Below, one piece after another: positions 48,176 to 59,347 of a DNA stretch of 64,000 bases. Within the stretch, counting starts at the first letter, position 1. Each line of letters opens with the position of its first letter. Both the position numbers and the translations under genes were made by a program. Under the pieces are notes generated by a model. That model was not told where the DNA came from. It ran no database searches and saw only the letters and a list, made by a program, of their open reading frames with translations. Origin of the DNA: Pseudorasbora parva (lineage: Eukaryota > Chordata > Actinopteri > Cypriniformes > Gobionidae); contig NC_090182.1 of assembly GCF_024679245.1 (NCBI RefSeq), positions 34,495,047 to 34,559,046 of the forward strand, in the 5' to 3' direction.

Positions 48176-48764
48176 CCATACATACTCATACAGAGACAGA
48201 CAGACAAACGCTCACCCGATCAGTTTGTGGTTCGTATCAATGTGTACAAGTGCTTTCGGTCCAGGAACTGAGTATTTGCGGTGCACAACACACCCTAGCA
48301 TGTTCCACGGGAGAGGTTCCCCATGGTGTCAATACGATGCATTGAAGCTTTAACTCTCTCCCACTAAACCCAATGTCCTCTGGCTTGCAGACTCCCCTTA
48401 ACAAGCCGATAACCTGCATGTGGTATGCTTTCTTTGATTTCACCAACAAGGTTATCAAGTTCTGAGTCTCATAAAGTGCTGTATAGACCTCTAACAGTGT
48501 AGTTTAAATCTGCCATTCGTCTGTACACTGTCCGCCGAAAGGACTGGCAATGCATGAGACAGGGAGACCTTGATGGAGCATATGCAGCAGGTAATCTTCT
48601 GACACATCAACGCGTGGACGTCCAGCTGCTCCATGAGTGACTTGAATAAACAAACAAAAAAAATGTTTTTTTTCCTCTGTTACTAACCTGAACAGGTATG
48701 TTAGATCATCCACAATACCCTCAGGAAAAGCAATCTGATCTGAAAATGCACTAAACAACACCAT
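46387..48764 (-). pseudogene. integrase-core (rve-like) gene, multi-exon and decayed
   Basis: Pieces in order on the minus strand: HTH-like segment GRPRVDVSEDYLLHMLHQGL (about 48640-48560); IMYLGAANNNLSSTALGFF (47870-47800); GDHGVENVDTARLM, then after a frame change SFIAGKSVHNQR (47545-47452); IERLWRDVWCSV through LDTFHNGWENHPLRREGNMT (47133-46851); and a last exon 46506-46387 (LYLQQLDWEDCGLPYDPQHG, stop TAA). The order matches a DDE integrase-core family repeated in fish genomes. The intron after HNQR starts with GC (47451-47450) instead of GT. A stop and a frame change near 47490 make it a pseudogene. Confidence 0.65.
48060..48174. repeat. (CA)-rich microsatellite
   Basis: CAGA/CACA-rich tract that becomes pure (CA)n at about 48129-48174. 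Confidence 0.9.
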
Positions 48765-49618
48765 CTCCTGTGTGCATATGAACTGTAAATAGTCTAGGTC
48801 CAGAGGCTGCCGACTGAGAATGTGCCAAAGTCAAGACTGAAGCCGCTCCATCATTATGCGAACCACCTGGGATATGGGATCAATGGACAGACACAGTCGA
48901 TAGTAGTGATTAACTAATTAATGAATGAAACAAACAATCTACAAATGTTTCTTAACTTGCATATGACATATGCAGTACCCATAAACTTGTTAAGTGATAA
49001 TCACTATAGTTTTTAATGCATTGCTCGCTCGCGTGCAGTGTAGGCCCGATGGATTGCTAATAAGTGCTAACAGGCTTGTTGTTTAGATATGTAATGACCA
49101 ATTAGCACACAAAAAAAGGGGGTTACAGTATTTCAGTATTACAGTAAGTGCTAAAACACTTTTTTTGAATGTTTCTCTCGCTTTCTCAAAACCTTAAAAT
49201 CACCAAACTTAAGCTATACTGTCAAAATCTTTGACTTGTCTTACTATATCAAACAATTGCTTCAGAACTATGTTATCTTTACCCAAAACCAAACACTGTT
49301 TTCAACTAATGAACATGTCAAACTAACGACCAAAGACGTCAGATTTTAGCCTAGGATCTGAGGAATCTTTTAGGATTTGCTAAATTTGTCCCAGACGGCC
49401 AAATCGTGGCCAAAATCGCAGTGTGCACCCAGCTTAAAACACACATCCAGGTAATGCATAAACACTACACAGCAGTCATTACACACAACAGAGATAAATG
49501 CAAAACACTGAACTCAGGGCAGAGCAGGGAAAAATGATTTTTATTATCAAGTACTTGCACACAAAATGTAGTCACAAACTAAATATGAAACAGATCGATT
49601 GTAAGCAATGTCTTGAAA
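48765..49618. other. no gene recognised
   Basis: Mostly AT-rich spacer between two transposase-type pseudogenes. A faint extension of the integrase gene's N-terminus may lie at 48765-48900, but I cannot support it. Confidence 0.35.
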
Positions 49619-50690
49619 TCATTCTGCCTCAGCATCATGCCTCTGGGCATGGTCAGGCCATAGGACCTCATCAACGTCACAGGCAATCCTGTCCCTTGCT
49701 AAACAACGGGGAAAGAAGCCTTTAGCATGCCGAATCCAACCTTGTATTGCTTCCACTTCAATGTTGTCACATGCTGCATCCATTGACTGAAGGAGATTTT
49801 CCTGTGCATAAGGATTTCTGTCATAGACCTTCCACCTCCATGCAGAAAAAAAATCTTCAATGGGATTAAGCAAGGGTGAGTATGGTGGGAGGCACACATT
49901 TATAAAATGTGGGTTATTTTCAAACCACTCATGAATTCTAGGACCACGGTGAAAGTTCACATTGTCCCAGATTACCACATACATGGGATGCTCTGCCTGC
50001 TCATCCCCTCTCTGTTTACGTCTCAGTAGTGCTTCCTGTAGAGCATCCAGAAATGTTAAAAGATGGGCAGTGTAGGCCCTAAAGTCACATGGCAATGAAT
50101 AACCCCGTAGCTGCTGATGGCAGCATATATGGTCACGTTGCCACCACGCTGCCCTGGCAACTCTACAATGGCACGTTGACCAATAATGTTGCGGCCTCTC
50201 CTTCTCCTCTTGGTGAGATTGAAGCCAGCTTCATCCAAGAAGATGCACTCATGAGGCCTCTCCATGGAATCCAGTTGAAACATTCTCTATAGAAATTAAC
50301 AAACATTAATTTTTGAAGTAATGTAAATGACATAGCATTCCAGGCTTTATGCCTCTGTATACATGTGCTACATTACATTCAACACAGTAAAGATGTACAG
50401 TAACTCAATAGTGCTATATAATCGCTGGACATGATTACTTACTTGTACATATTGATATCGTAGCTCTTTTACCCTTTCAGAATTTCTCTCAAATGGTACT
50501 CTGTAGGCTTGTTTGAGACTTATCAGGTTGCGTTTTAGGACACGGTCAATTGTTGAGAGACTCACACTGTTGATTCCTTCAAAATTCACGTTGTCTTCCT
50601 CAACTCGCTGTTGTATTTCACGCAGACGAATAAGATTATTTTGAAGGAACATATTGACAATAATGGTCTCCTGCTGTTGTGAGAACATAC
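49619..50690 (-). pseudogene. IS630/Tc1-like (DDE_3) transposase, frameshifted
   Basis: First exon 50688-50444 or so (MFSQQQETIIVNMFLQNNLI, then TIDRVLKRNLISLKQAYRVP) ends at a GTAAGT donor after YQYVQ. The next begins after TTTCTATAG near 50290 and reads DSMERPHECIFLDEAGFNL (first catalytic D), RRRRGRNIIGQ and GNVTIYAAISSYGV. Near 50065 the frame shifts, then YVVIWDNVNFHRG (second D) and YSPLLNPIEDFFSAWRWKV (E) follow to a stop at 49619. All three catalytic acids are recognisable. The sequence upstream of MFSQQQ is cut by a stop. It resembles an IS630-like family common in fish. Confidence 0.78.
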
Positions 50691-50949
50691 CTGTCCTTCC
50701 ACCGGCATATTAGCCTGACAATCCCTTAGGATTTATAGGCTTTTGAGTGTATTTTTGCCACGCCTCTTTTTTAAATGGCCCTGTTATAGCCATCCAAATG
50801 CAAAAGTTCAACTTTTTTTGACAGTTATTGATCTAGAGAGTCCAGAGAATTGTCCTAGACTGGTTTGGTTCCGATCGGCCAAAAAACCAGGGACAAGTTC
50901 ACAAAAGTATGTTTTTAACATAATTATGAATATTTAATTAACGATTTGA

Positions 50950-51885
50950 TTGACAGCAATGGCCCCAGAGGCAAAGTTGTTCAACATGAGGAGATCTATC
51001 ATATGTTATGCATATTTTGCAGATGTGTGCAACACCACGTGATTACAGAGCCATAAACATAATAGGTGCTCAAATTTCATTGGCCTATGGCGGCCATGTT
51101 TTTTGAGATACGCCAATGTCCTCATAGACATAAATGGTACCTTGGGCCAAGACACCGCATACCAATTTTCAAGTCAATCGGACTAGCGGTCGTGTGGTTA
51201 TAGCCGTTTTTGTTTTTTTCATGTTATAGCGCCACCAAATGGACAATCATCGCAATTTTTTTCAAGTGACCGAAGTTTGAGCTAAGTTTCATAGACATGT
51301 GACCCAAGTTTTGCGAAAATATCTCTTTCCATTCACAAGTTATAGTCATTTTTGTAAAAGTGGCCCCCGACCAGTTGAACATTTTGGTTCCTCTTAGCGA
51401 CCATGAATTGTAAAATTGAATTTCTTTCATAATTATTAATAGTCTTGCTCCAAAGAACATTTCTACAGTGGTTTGGTTCCAATCAGGGAAAAGATGTGGG
51501 AGAAGTTTACAAAAGTAGATTTTTCAAAAAACCCAACATTTCTCGAAATTGGCGCCTGAAAGGCGAGCCAATCCGAGGCATGCGTTTTATCCGGCCCGAG
51601 CTAAGGATTCCAACGATTTTAGACAATTGAGCCCACGCCTAACGGTTAAGGAGCTATGAGCCGTTTCGTACTTTTGCTTGCTGTAGCGCCCCCGTCAGGC
51701 CGATCGGGGTGTGCCTCTGTGACGTAGGTAGTCGGTGTGAGTACCACCAGCCCTGAAAGTTTCAAGTGTCTAAGACTTACGGTTTGGTCTGCCCGATCAG
51801 TTTTAGATGGAGAATGATGCATCATGGGAAAATTAACAATAACAATAGGGTTTCAGCCTTTCAGGCTTGAACCCCTAATAATAAC
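50950..51885 (+). repeat. dispersed non-coding repeat
   Basis: Sequence such as CAATCGGACTAGCGGTCGTG, GGCGAGCCAATCCGAGGC and TTTCAGGCTTGAACCCCTAA, closing in an AATAATAA-type tail, is typical of a GC-richer cyprinid dispersed repeat. The strand is inferred from the A-rich tail. I cannot assign a class. Confidence 0.5.
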
Positions 51886-52024
51886 GGCATTCTTCTTCTA
51901 AATAACAATAAGCGTCATTAATAATACAAATCATTAAAAAAATTTTATAAAAAGAATCTTACAAATTGTCATGCAATTATTAATGTGAATGAATGGTAGG
52001 CTACTCCACATCACATCATCATCA

Positions 52025-53300
52025 CGCCAGCTTCACACTGCACGCGTAAGCAGGGCGTAAGCAGCGCGGTTTTTTTTTTTGGCGCTCATGTTAACAGATG
52101 AGTGCATTCACACCGGCAGCAGAGGCAGCGCAGCAGTGCGTAGCAGGAGCAGAGCAGAAGCGTCAGTGCCGCGATCGTTTCGGCTCTATTTTTGACGCGC
52201 TGCTCACGATGAATTAAAGCCACAGTACATTGTTCTGATCAAAATTAACCTGGTTAACATGAAAAATAACAAATTTAACCATGAGATAATTTTGTGAAGT
52301 GTTCCGTGTGTTTCTCAGTCACCATATGACATCCGGCGCTGTGGAAAAAAAAAAGTTCTACACAAAAACCGAAGTCACTGCCATAAGTTTTTGCCTGAAC
52401 TACAAAAATAAATTTTAAATAATGTATGCCAGTTTAGCTTAAATTAAATATGAATTAAATTATGTATATATTATAACTATAGGCTGGCATAAAAACAGAA
52501 ACGATAAACAAAAGCACGTGGTGTCAGAGGCAGTGTTCTTCAGAGTGCACCTGGAAAGAATATGGAGCCAGCAATGGACGACACTCGTCTCATCGTGGAG
52601 GTTGAGAAGCACACAGTTCACTGATCCACACAATTTGCTTTATAAAGACTTGCAAGTGAATGAAAAAGCATGGGAGGAAGTTGGTGAGCGTGAGTGGCTC
52701 TTGGTGCTGATGGTAAGTCATTTTAAAGTGTTTTTGACAATCTTTCGTTGTCTCACGAACGAACAACTAAATATGGATAGGTAAATAGAATGTACACACA
52801 TTAATATAGCACACATACAGTATAGAAATGTAGATAGACTATGATGTGCGTTATTTTGTCATTTAAAAAAAAAAAACGTTTTTAGATAATTTGCTCATTT
52901 AGCCTACAATATTATCATTAAAAAGTTTCCTTAGTTATTACAGTCATTTATGAATTATCTTTAAGAGGTTTATGATGGGTAATGCATGTAAATTTGATGC
53001 CTATTTGATTTCAAGACAATTTCCTGAAGTTTCTCTTTTTAGCAGTGTGCTTTTCATGGACATATAGTGCGATGGCCTTTCTTCTATCAAAAACTCGCAC
53101 TACACGAAATAAAACATCAGAAACAAGTTAAACGATTTTTAAAAAATAAAATTAGCTTCATGATAAATCTTTGCTTTATTTCCATTTCTAATACATTAAA
53201 GTGAAATGCAAACGTATCCATTATAGAGTACTCTGTACACAACTGCGCGTGACAAACGCTGCCTGTGTGAAAGCAAAAAGTGTGCGCGCTGCTACTGCTT
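52025..53300 (+). mobile_element. Harbinger-like element remnant
   Basis: The left edge (CTTCACACTGCACGCG…) and right edge (in complement GCTTTCACACAGGCAGCG) share a CTTTCACAC-type inverted motif. It carries an exon of a MADF/Myb-like protein, the companion gene of PIF/Harbinger transposons. A related left segment lies at about 54975-55175 inside another element. No DDE transposase is seen. Confidence 0.5.
52562..52711 (+). pseudogene. MADF-domain exon, interrupted by a stop
   Basis: Starts ATG GAG CCA and reads MEPAMDDTRLIVEVEKHTVH. A stop TGA follows at 52622-52624, after which the frame resumes DPHNLLYKDLQVNEKAWEEV to a GTAAGT donor after 52711. LIVEVEKH…LYD…KAWEEVG is the opening of a MADF (Myb/SANT-like) DNA-binding domain. 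Such proteins help Harbinger transposase reach DNA. Only this exon is recognisable. Confidence 0.6.
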
Positions 53301-53329
53301 TACACACCCGTCTCAATCATTTCACTAGT

Positions 53330-53921
53330 CCTCTAGTCAGGGCACTGATCAGGGTGTCATCCCATTGACTTATGTCCTAATTACTGCCCTGACTAATGGA
53401 CTAGTAAGATGATTGAGGGTCGCGTCAGATCTCCACGTCGGAGAAGTTTGGCTTCTTTGCCGTCTTCCGTGTCCATGGCGTAAAATGAGGGCGTGGGGGA
53501 GGCGGATACTTGAATATATAGGGGTGTGTTATTCTAACGACGATCGTTTTCAGCCGCGGCATTTATCAAGGGCAAGTATTGCGTACACCTGGATTGTAGA
53601 GGTGCGCACAGCTTCATAAATCAGGCGGTGAGACGTGTGAGCATAATCTTACGCCAACATATATGCCCGTTTCTACGTAAGATTGATAAATGAGGGCCAA
53701 TGTAACTATACACATCACAACACATAAATAGGAAAAAGTTGCCATTATTTTGTCACTTATTGAGCAATAGGCTAGATGGAGCCGTTTACCTCCAGTCTTT
53801 GTGCTAAGCTAAGCTACTGGTGGGTGCATCAGACAGATGGCATGCATGGAGATGGACTTTTCTAACTATGGGGGATATGTGAATAAACTAAAGTCCTATT
53901 AAGTCGGTGTGTTCCTTTAAT
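53330..53921. repeat. three short repeat traces
   Basis: 53330-53405 is a hairpin-like repeat (AGTCCTCTAGTCAGGGCA against TGCCCTGACTAATGGACT). 53560-53700 has inverted words TTTATCAAGGGC and TTGATAAATGAGGGCC. 53760-53917 is the end of a TTAA family (CTCCAGTCTTTGTGCTAAGC to GGTGTGTTCCT, then TTAA at 53918-53921), missing its other end. Confidence 0.45.
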
Positions 53922-54063
53922 TACAAATTTTAAACCTGTGTGCTTGTAGAAAAGGCCCCAAAGTTATGTTAGTGTTACTATTTTTAAGTATAGTTGACCT
54001 TAATGTGCTTTGTTTCACTTTCACTCCCGTTTATTCAGTGCTTGTCATAGGGTAGCAGAGCGT

Positions 54064-54213
54064 GCTGGTTCTCTTTCTAACATCCGTTTGGTATTTCACT
54101 AAGGGAACGCTTCCAGGCGTGACCAACTGCGGAAGCACCAATTACACCACATCTGTCAGACTGACAGACCAATCGCTACAGCGATCAGGGAGTCCCGTCT
54201 CCCTGGTATATAA
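54064..54213 (+). repeat. left inverted terminal repeat of DIRS copy 2
   Basis: Complementary to 58450-58612. The inner 110 bp match almost perfectly and the outer 50 bp are diverged. Confidence 0.82.
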
Positions 54214-54506
54214 CTCGCTGCAGCTCGCTGCCGCGTCATTCTCGCTTTCTTCCCCGTGAAGATTTGTGGAAGCTGCACTCACTGACGCATTATTGGATTT
54301 ACCGCTGAACTGTTTTCAGACGAAGCCGGCCGGTGACGTCGCAAACGCGGTAAAATCTGAATTTTGCTGTTAAGGAGTGCTTTGTTAGAGAAAAACGTCT
54401 GCGTTAAAGCGAGTTTTTCTCCATCCTTAGAGAATTCAGTTCGGTTTGTATTAGATCCAGGGAAAATAAGTGTTTATTTTCAAAATTACTCTATTACACT
54501 GCTCCA

Positions 54507-56016
54507 TAGGGGTGCAACGGATCAAAGTTGATCCGTGATCCGAACGGGTCACGATCCAAGGTTCGGAACGCACGTGACCCGCGGATTTATTGTGTTTTTT
54601 TTTTTTTTCTTTGCGGATTCATCTTAATTGTTTAGCGATCGCAGAGTAAAAGACTGTTTCATTTGCCGATATTGCTTTTTAAGTATTTTTTTCCCTTTAA
54701 ACTCGCCGAGTTTCAGTGAAACTACACACAGCAGTCATTCACGTGAAGGCATAATCAGTCAACAATGGCTAGCGGAGGAGCAGAAGAACTCTAAAAACCT
54801 CACGCATCATTCACATCGCATGTATGAGAGCATTTTGGCTTCCCCGTGAAATATAATAATGACGGAAGGAGGGTGGTGGACAAACTGTAACAGTAGGTAA
54901 CGTTACTGTGGCAGCATGATAGAGCCGTATGAAAGTGCCATTACATCGAGCATGGCTATCTGAAGCGACACCTGCTGATGCCCGTTTCACACACAGCGTA
55001 GTCTGTTTGCAGTGCGTGTTTTTTTCCGTACCCATGTTAACAGATTACAGTTCTGCACGCAGTGTCGGTCCGTCAGTGCGAAGTGCTGCGATCGTTTATG
55101 CACCGAGTCTGTTTTGCTGTGCTGGACGCACTGAATTAAAGGGACAGCACGCTGTCTGCATTAAAACAAAAAGGTATTGATGCGAAAATCTAATAATTTC
55201 CCCACATATGCATATAGCCTAATGAAAGTGTACTCTGTTTCAAAGTCAACACATGGCTTTTTGCCTTGGGTAAAGCAAGAAAAATGGCTTTTAGCTTTAG
55301 GCAAACAAGTGAAATAATGGAGAGCACTCTTTTTTGGAGGTGAAAAAAAAAGTTCTTTATGAACTGCAGGATTTCTTTTAAAAAGATTTTAAAAAATGAA
55401 AGAAAAAACGAGTTGGCTTTTTTTGTCTATTGTAAGTTCTAATTTAAAATGTTTGTTATTTTAACGTAGTCTAGCCGGTTTCTAAGGTACTAGGCTATAT
55501 AAATATAAAGTAATTCATTGAATAAAACATTGTTTAAATGTAGTGTGTTTGAACATGATATCTGTAAAAGAGTGTAGACCTACAAAGAGAATTGCAATGA
55601 TGACAAGCCATGTTCAGTACCAACTTTTGGATTTTAAATAAAACTAATTGTGTGTTAAACAGGCGTGAGGTCTTCTCTCTCCCCTGAGAATGCTGACATC
55701 CTAATCTTGTTTTTTTGTTTTTGTTTTTCATTATATGCTCAGGGCCATTTTTACATCACAGGTTGTATTTCACATGTTACACTTTAACAACTGAGTAAAA
55801 TGTGATTTATTCAGCTGGTTATTTATTGTAGCCTATATTTGTTAAAACCATAACCATATAGGTTATGCTAACACGTAAAAATTTCATACAATAAATGGAA
55901 AGCAAATAAAAATATTCTCCTCCCCCTTTTTTTCTGTTTCGAAAAAAGATCCGATCCGTGACTAGTGATCCGTGATGTGATCCGAACCGTGAGTTTTGTG
56001 ATCCGTTACACCACTA
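54507..56016. mobile_element. hAT-like non-autonomous element inside DIRS copy 2
   Basis: Flanked by an exact 8-bp duplication, CTGCTCCA (54499-54506 and 56017-56024). The ends are TAGGGGTGCAACGGATCA and, in complement, TAGTGGTGTAACGGATCAC. Subterminal GATCCG words repeat at both sides. The 1510-bp body has no transposase and appears to carry a Harbinger-like fragment at about 54975-55175. Confidence 0.88.
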
Positions 56017-56085
56017 CTGCTCCAGGGCGATAAACCTACACGTTAAGGTGAAAGTTTATCCGAACGAAGAGGGTGCAAAGGAGTT

Positions 56086-57140
56086 ATGGCCACGGCTAAA
56101 ACGGCAGAGAGCACAGGAGGGAAAGATGCTCCTCCTCGCATGTGCTCGTGTGGCTTATGGATTTCAGCGAAGGATCCACATCCTTTGTGTATATCCTGTT
56201 TGGGTGTTAAGCATGCCCAAGCAGCTATATCTGACCCAGAGAGCTGCTCTAACTGTTCTGGTTTTCCTACTAAAACCCGTGAAAGGAGACTCAGGGTGGC
56301 AGTGGCAGGAAACAAGGACCCATACTTCTCTCAGACTCAACCCAGAGAGGAGACAGCTAAGCAGCCACTAGAGCCTAGTAGCTGGGGTGAGATCATGGAT
56401 GTGGAATCCCCTAACCTCCCCCCTCTCTTTGAAGATGCCCTTGCGGGTGTAACGGTGGAAGAGGATGATGAAGATGAGGAATTATCCCCTCATCTTTTGG
56501 AGGATGATGATAAGGAGGAGGACGATGCCATCATCCCGCCTAATCTGTCTCGTCCACCCAGTAACCAGAGTGGAGATCTGCGGACCCTGAACAAACACCT
56601 CAGGAAATACAAGTTCAAAATGCTCCGATTACAAACCCTGTCCCAAATGTTGCGTCACAGAGATTGGTTCACATCAATAGATCTCAAGGACGCGTATTTC
56701 CATATAGAGATTTTTCCTGCACACAGGAAATTTCTCAGGTTTGCTTACCAGGGCAGATCATACGAATATATGAGGACCCCATTCGTTCTGTCCCTCGCAC
56801 CTCGTCTTTTCAGAAAATGTGTGGAGGCGGCTCTGTCACCTCTGCGTCAGAGGGGAGTCAGAGTATCAGCGTATTTAGACGATCTTTTGCTGTGCGCACA
56901 ATCGCAACAGGCAGCGAGAGATACACACATTCTGGTGGCACATTTGACAGACCTGGGCTTCAAAGTGAACCACGAGAAAAGCTGTTTGCTCCCCAGACAA
57001 GAAATAAACTATCTGGGTCTCAGGCTGAATTCAGTGTTGTATCGAGCGTTTTTATCAGAGGAACGCGTCAAGTCATTCCGCAGCTGCATCTCACTTTTTC
57101 AGAAAGGGAGATCAATTCCCCTCAGGACATGTCCCCAGGT
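56086..57140 (+). pseudogene. DIRS gag-RT fused by internal deletion
   Basis: Opens with a gag-like start, MATAKTAESTGGKDAPPR, and a cysteine/histidine cluster (CSCGLWISAKDPHPLCISCL, then CSNCSGF). After an acidic stretch (about residues 120-150) it passes without a break from SRPPSNQSG into reverse transcriptase at DLRTLNKHLRKYKFKMLR. RT continues SIDLKDAYFHIEIF, APRLFRKCVEAALSPLRQRG, the catalytic YLDD (56872-56883) and INYLGLRLN. Most of gag and the first RT motifs are deleted. The true frame shifts near 57140 into the RNase H frame. Confidence 0.82.
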
Positions 57141-57142
57141 TA

Positions 57143-58027
57143 TTGGGGCTGATGGCATCTACGATAGCTGTAGTTCCCTTAGGGCTGAGAGAATTTCAGC
57201 GCTGGACAGCGTCTCAGAGCGCGCGCCTCGGACGCAAGCTCAGCCGCAGAGTGGTCGTCTCGGAGGAATGCGTGAGGGCTTTACGTCACTGGAAAGCCCC
57301 CAATTTCCTCAGAAAAGGGACTGTATTAGGTCCAATCATTCTAAGAAAGGTGGTGAAGACGGATGCATCACTCACGGGCTGGGGAGCAGTGCTCGAGGGC
57401 AGAATGGTGCGAGGAGTGTGGTCTCCATCTCAAAGGGAGAAACACATAAATTACCTAGAGCTGCTTACAGTGCTACTAGCGCTAAATCACTTTATTCAGC
57501 TCATTCAGGGGCATCATGTGTTGGTCAGAACGGACAAAACAACGGTGGTAGCGTACATAAACAGACATGGGGGTGTACGTTCTCGCCATCTACACAGTCT
57601 GAGTGTGATTGTGTGGGGCAGCACTCGGTTCCTGTCGTTACAAGCGACACATGTACCGGGGATAATGAACAGAGGAGCGGATTTGCTGTCCAGGGGAAAT
57701 CCAATGTACGGAGAGTGGACACTCCACCCACAGGTGGTGAGTCAGCTGTGGCTGAGATACGGTCAGGCTGCCGTAGATCTCTTCGCATCGCGTGAAAACG
57801 CGCAGTGCCCTCTGTTCTTCTCACTGGTGGGAGACGATGCACCGCTGGGTGTGGATGCTCTAGCCCACCCATGGCCAAGCGTGCTGTTGTACGCATTTCC
57901 CCCACGGAGCCTCATCGGACCAATGTTACAGAGAGTACGAGAATTCAGACATGCGCTGATTCTGATTGCGCCGTGGTGGCCGGGGAAGTTAGAGATAATC
58001 CCACTCCTGTACGACCAACCCTCCTGA
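57143..58027 (+). CDS. DIRS RT tail and RNase H
   Basis: A 294-residue open frame continuing the RT gene. RNase H residues are visible: D in VKTDASLTGWGAVL, E in INYLELLTVLLAL, D in VRTDKTTVVAYINRHGG and D in RGADLLSRGNP. The C-terminal region VDLFASRENAQCPLFFSL and LLYAFPPRSLIGPML is typical of the DIRS RT-RNase H polyprotein. Intact in itself, but separated from the RT core by the frame change near 57140. Confidence 0.82.
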   Translation: MGLMASTIAVVPLGLREFQRWTASQSARLGRKLSRRVVVSEECVRALRHWKAPNFLRKGTVLGPIILRKVVKTDASLTGWGAVLEGRMVRGVWSPSQREKHINYLELLTVLLALNHFIQLIQGHHVLVRTDKTTVVAYINRHGGVRSRHLHSLSVIVWGSTRFLSLQATHVPGIMNRGADLLSRGNPMYGEWTLHPQVVSQLWLRYGQAAVDLFASRENAQCPLFFSLVGDDAPLGVDALAHPWPSVLLYAFPPRSLIGPMLQRVREFRHALILIAPWWPGKLEIIPLLYDQPS

Positions 58028-58416
58028 ATTTAAATGCCATGGGGTTACCCCCTAATGTGATCGAAACGATTCAGAGTGCAAGGGCAGCCTCTACGCGTTC
58101 TCTGTATGATAATAAATGGAGAGTTTTTGAAAGATGGTGCGCTGAGAGACGAATCATCTCGTTCTTATGCTCAGTGTCAGATGTTCTCTGTTTCCTACAG
58201 GAACTGCTGGACAAAGGTAGAGCTTTTTCGACAGTAAAGGTCTATCTTTCGGCCATATCAGCATGTCACGTGGGGCTGGACTCAGTTACGATGGGCCAGC
58301 ACCCCTTGGTACGTCGATTCATGAGAGGGGCGAGACGGTTACTTCCGGTCACCAAGTCTCTTATTCCGCCCTGGGACTTATCAATAGTTCTGGACGCGCT
58401 CTCCCAGCCCCTATAG
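57805..58416 (+). pseudogene. DIRS tyrosine recombinase, N-terminal domain only
   Basis: Overlaps the RNase H frame. The core-binding domain is recognisable: SARAASTRSLYDNKWRVFER, LQELLDKGRAFSTVKVYLSA and GQHPLVRRFMRGARR. It ends at IPPWDLSIVLDALSQPL, just where the catalytic domain should begin. No R, HxxR or Y box follows before the terminal repeat. It cannot act as a recombinase. Confidence 0.8.
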
Positions 58417-58449
58417 GGGTGAGGTATATCACCTCACTGCCCTTCTTGC

Positions 58450-58612
58450 AGGTTACACAGGGAGACGGGACTCCCTGATCGCTGTAGCGATTGGTCTGTC
58501 AGTCTGACAGACGTGGTGTAATTGGTGCTTCCGCAGTTGGTCACGCCTGGAGGCGTTCCCTTAGTGAGATACCTCACTTCTGTTATCAGAGAACCGGGGT
58601 TACGCAAGTAAC
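58450..58612 (-). repeat. right inverted terminal repeat of DIRS copy 2
   Basis: Complementary to 54064-54213. It contains the short palindrome GTCTGTCAGTCTGACAGAC and ends near GGTTACGCAAGTAACC, itself a palindrome. Confidence 0.82.
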
Positions 58613-58809
58613 CTAATGTTTGTATAATATATGTGACGTCACGATAGAGACAGTCAGTTGTCACGCAGATTTTCGGTTAGATTATAATTCTGAGTGACAC
58701 TTTCCGTGAATGAGAAAAGTAAGTAAATATTTTCCATTACTCGTGATATTATATTTTGTTGTCAGCTGTTATTTCTGATATTCAACATGGATAATAGTTA
58801 AGAGCTTAA

Positions 58810-59307
58810 AGGGCGGGTGAAACACTCAGTTTCAGTCAGTGTCATGTCAATCTTGAGTACCTATAGAGTAGCATTGCATCCTGCATATCTCCAAAAAGTC
58901 TTTATTTTTTTAATAATTATATAAGAAAGATGCGCTGTTCCGAGTCTTTCCGAAAAAAGCTGAGCGGGTGGGGGCGTATCGTGTGAGCGGAGCTAAATAA
59001 TGACGTGTGCACCGCCGTGTTGAGTGCGTCGTAAAGCTGTGTCATCCCTAACAGCGGGAAAAACTTTATTCAAAATAAAAATATGGCTTTTAATCAGATA
59101 CAGCCATACATCTATGATCCGGAATCAGACCCAGAGGCTGCAGTTGAACAGGAGCAGCAGCAAAAACGACTAGAGCAGGACGTCTCTATGTGGTACAAGT
59201 TATACACTAACTATATAATATGCTTAGCGACTTGTGTTATTTACATATTTATACTTGAATTATATCGTCGTATTTTTGTCTTTGAAGGTGTACAGAAGTG
59301 CAGTTGT

Positions 59308-59347
<40 letters not shown>

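Larger units (their letters stand above)
54064..58612 (+). mobile_element. second DIRS-type retrotransposon (plus strand), internally deleted
   Basis: The inverted ends are about 54064-54213 and 58450-58612 and share more than 100 nearly identical bases in complement, including ACCAACTGCGGAAGCACC and AATCGCTACAGCGATCAGGG. Gene order is gag start, RT, RNase H, recombinase N-terminus. Excluding the hAT element at 54507-56016, it is only about 3 kb. It has lost most of gag, the front of RT and the recombinase catalytic domain. It belongs to a different DIRS lineage from the copy at 4048-8957. Confidence 0.85.

Noticed and set aside
50950..51885. Possible conserved exon in a GC-richer block
   Set aside because: No sustained frame with recognisable protein; the text is typical of a dispersed repeat with an A-rich tail.
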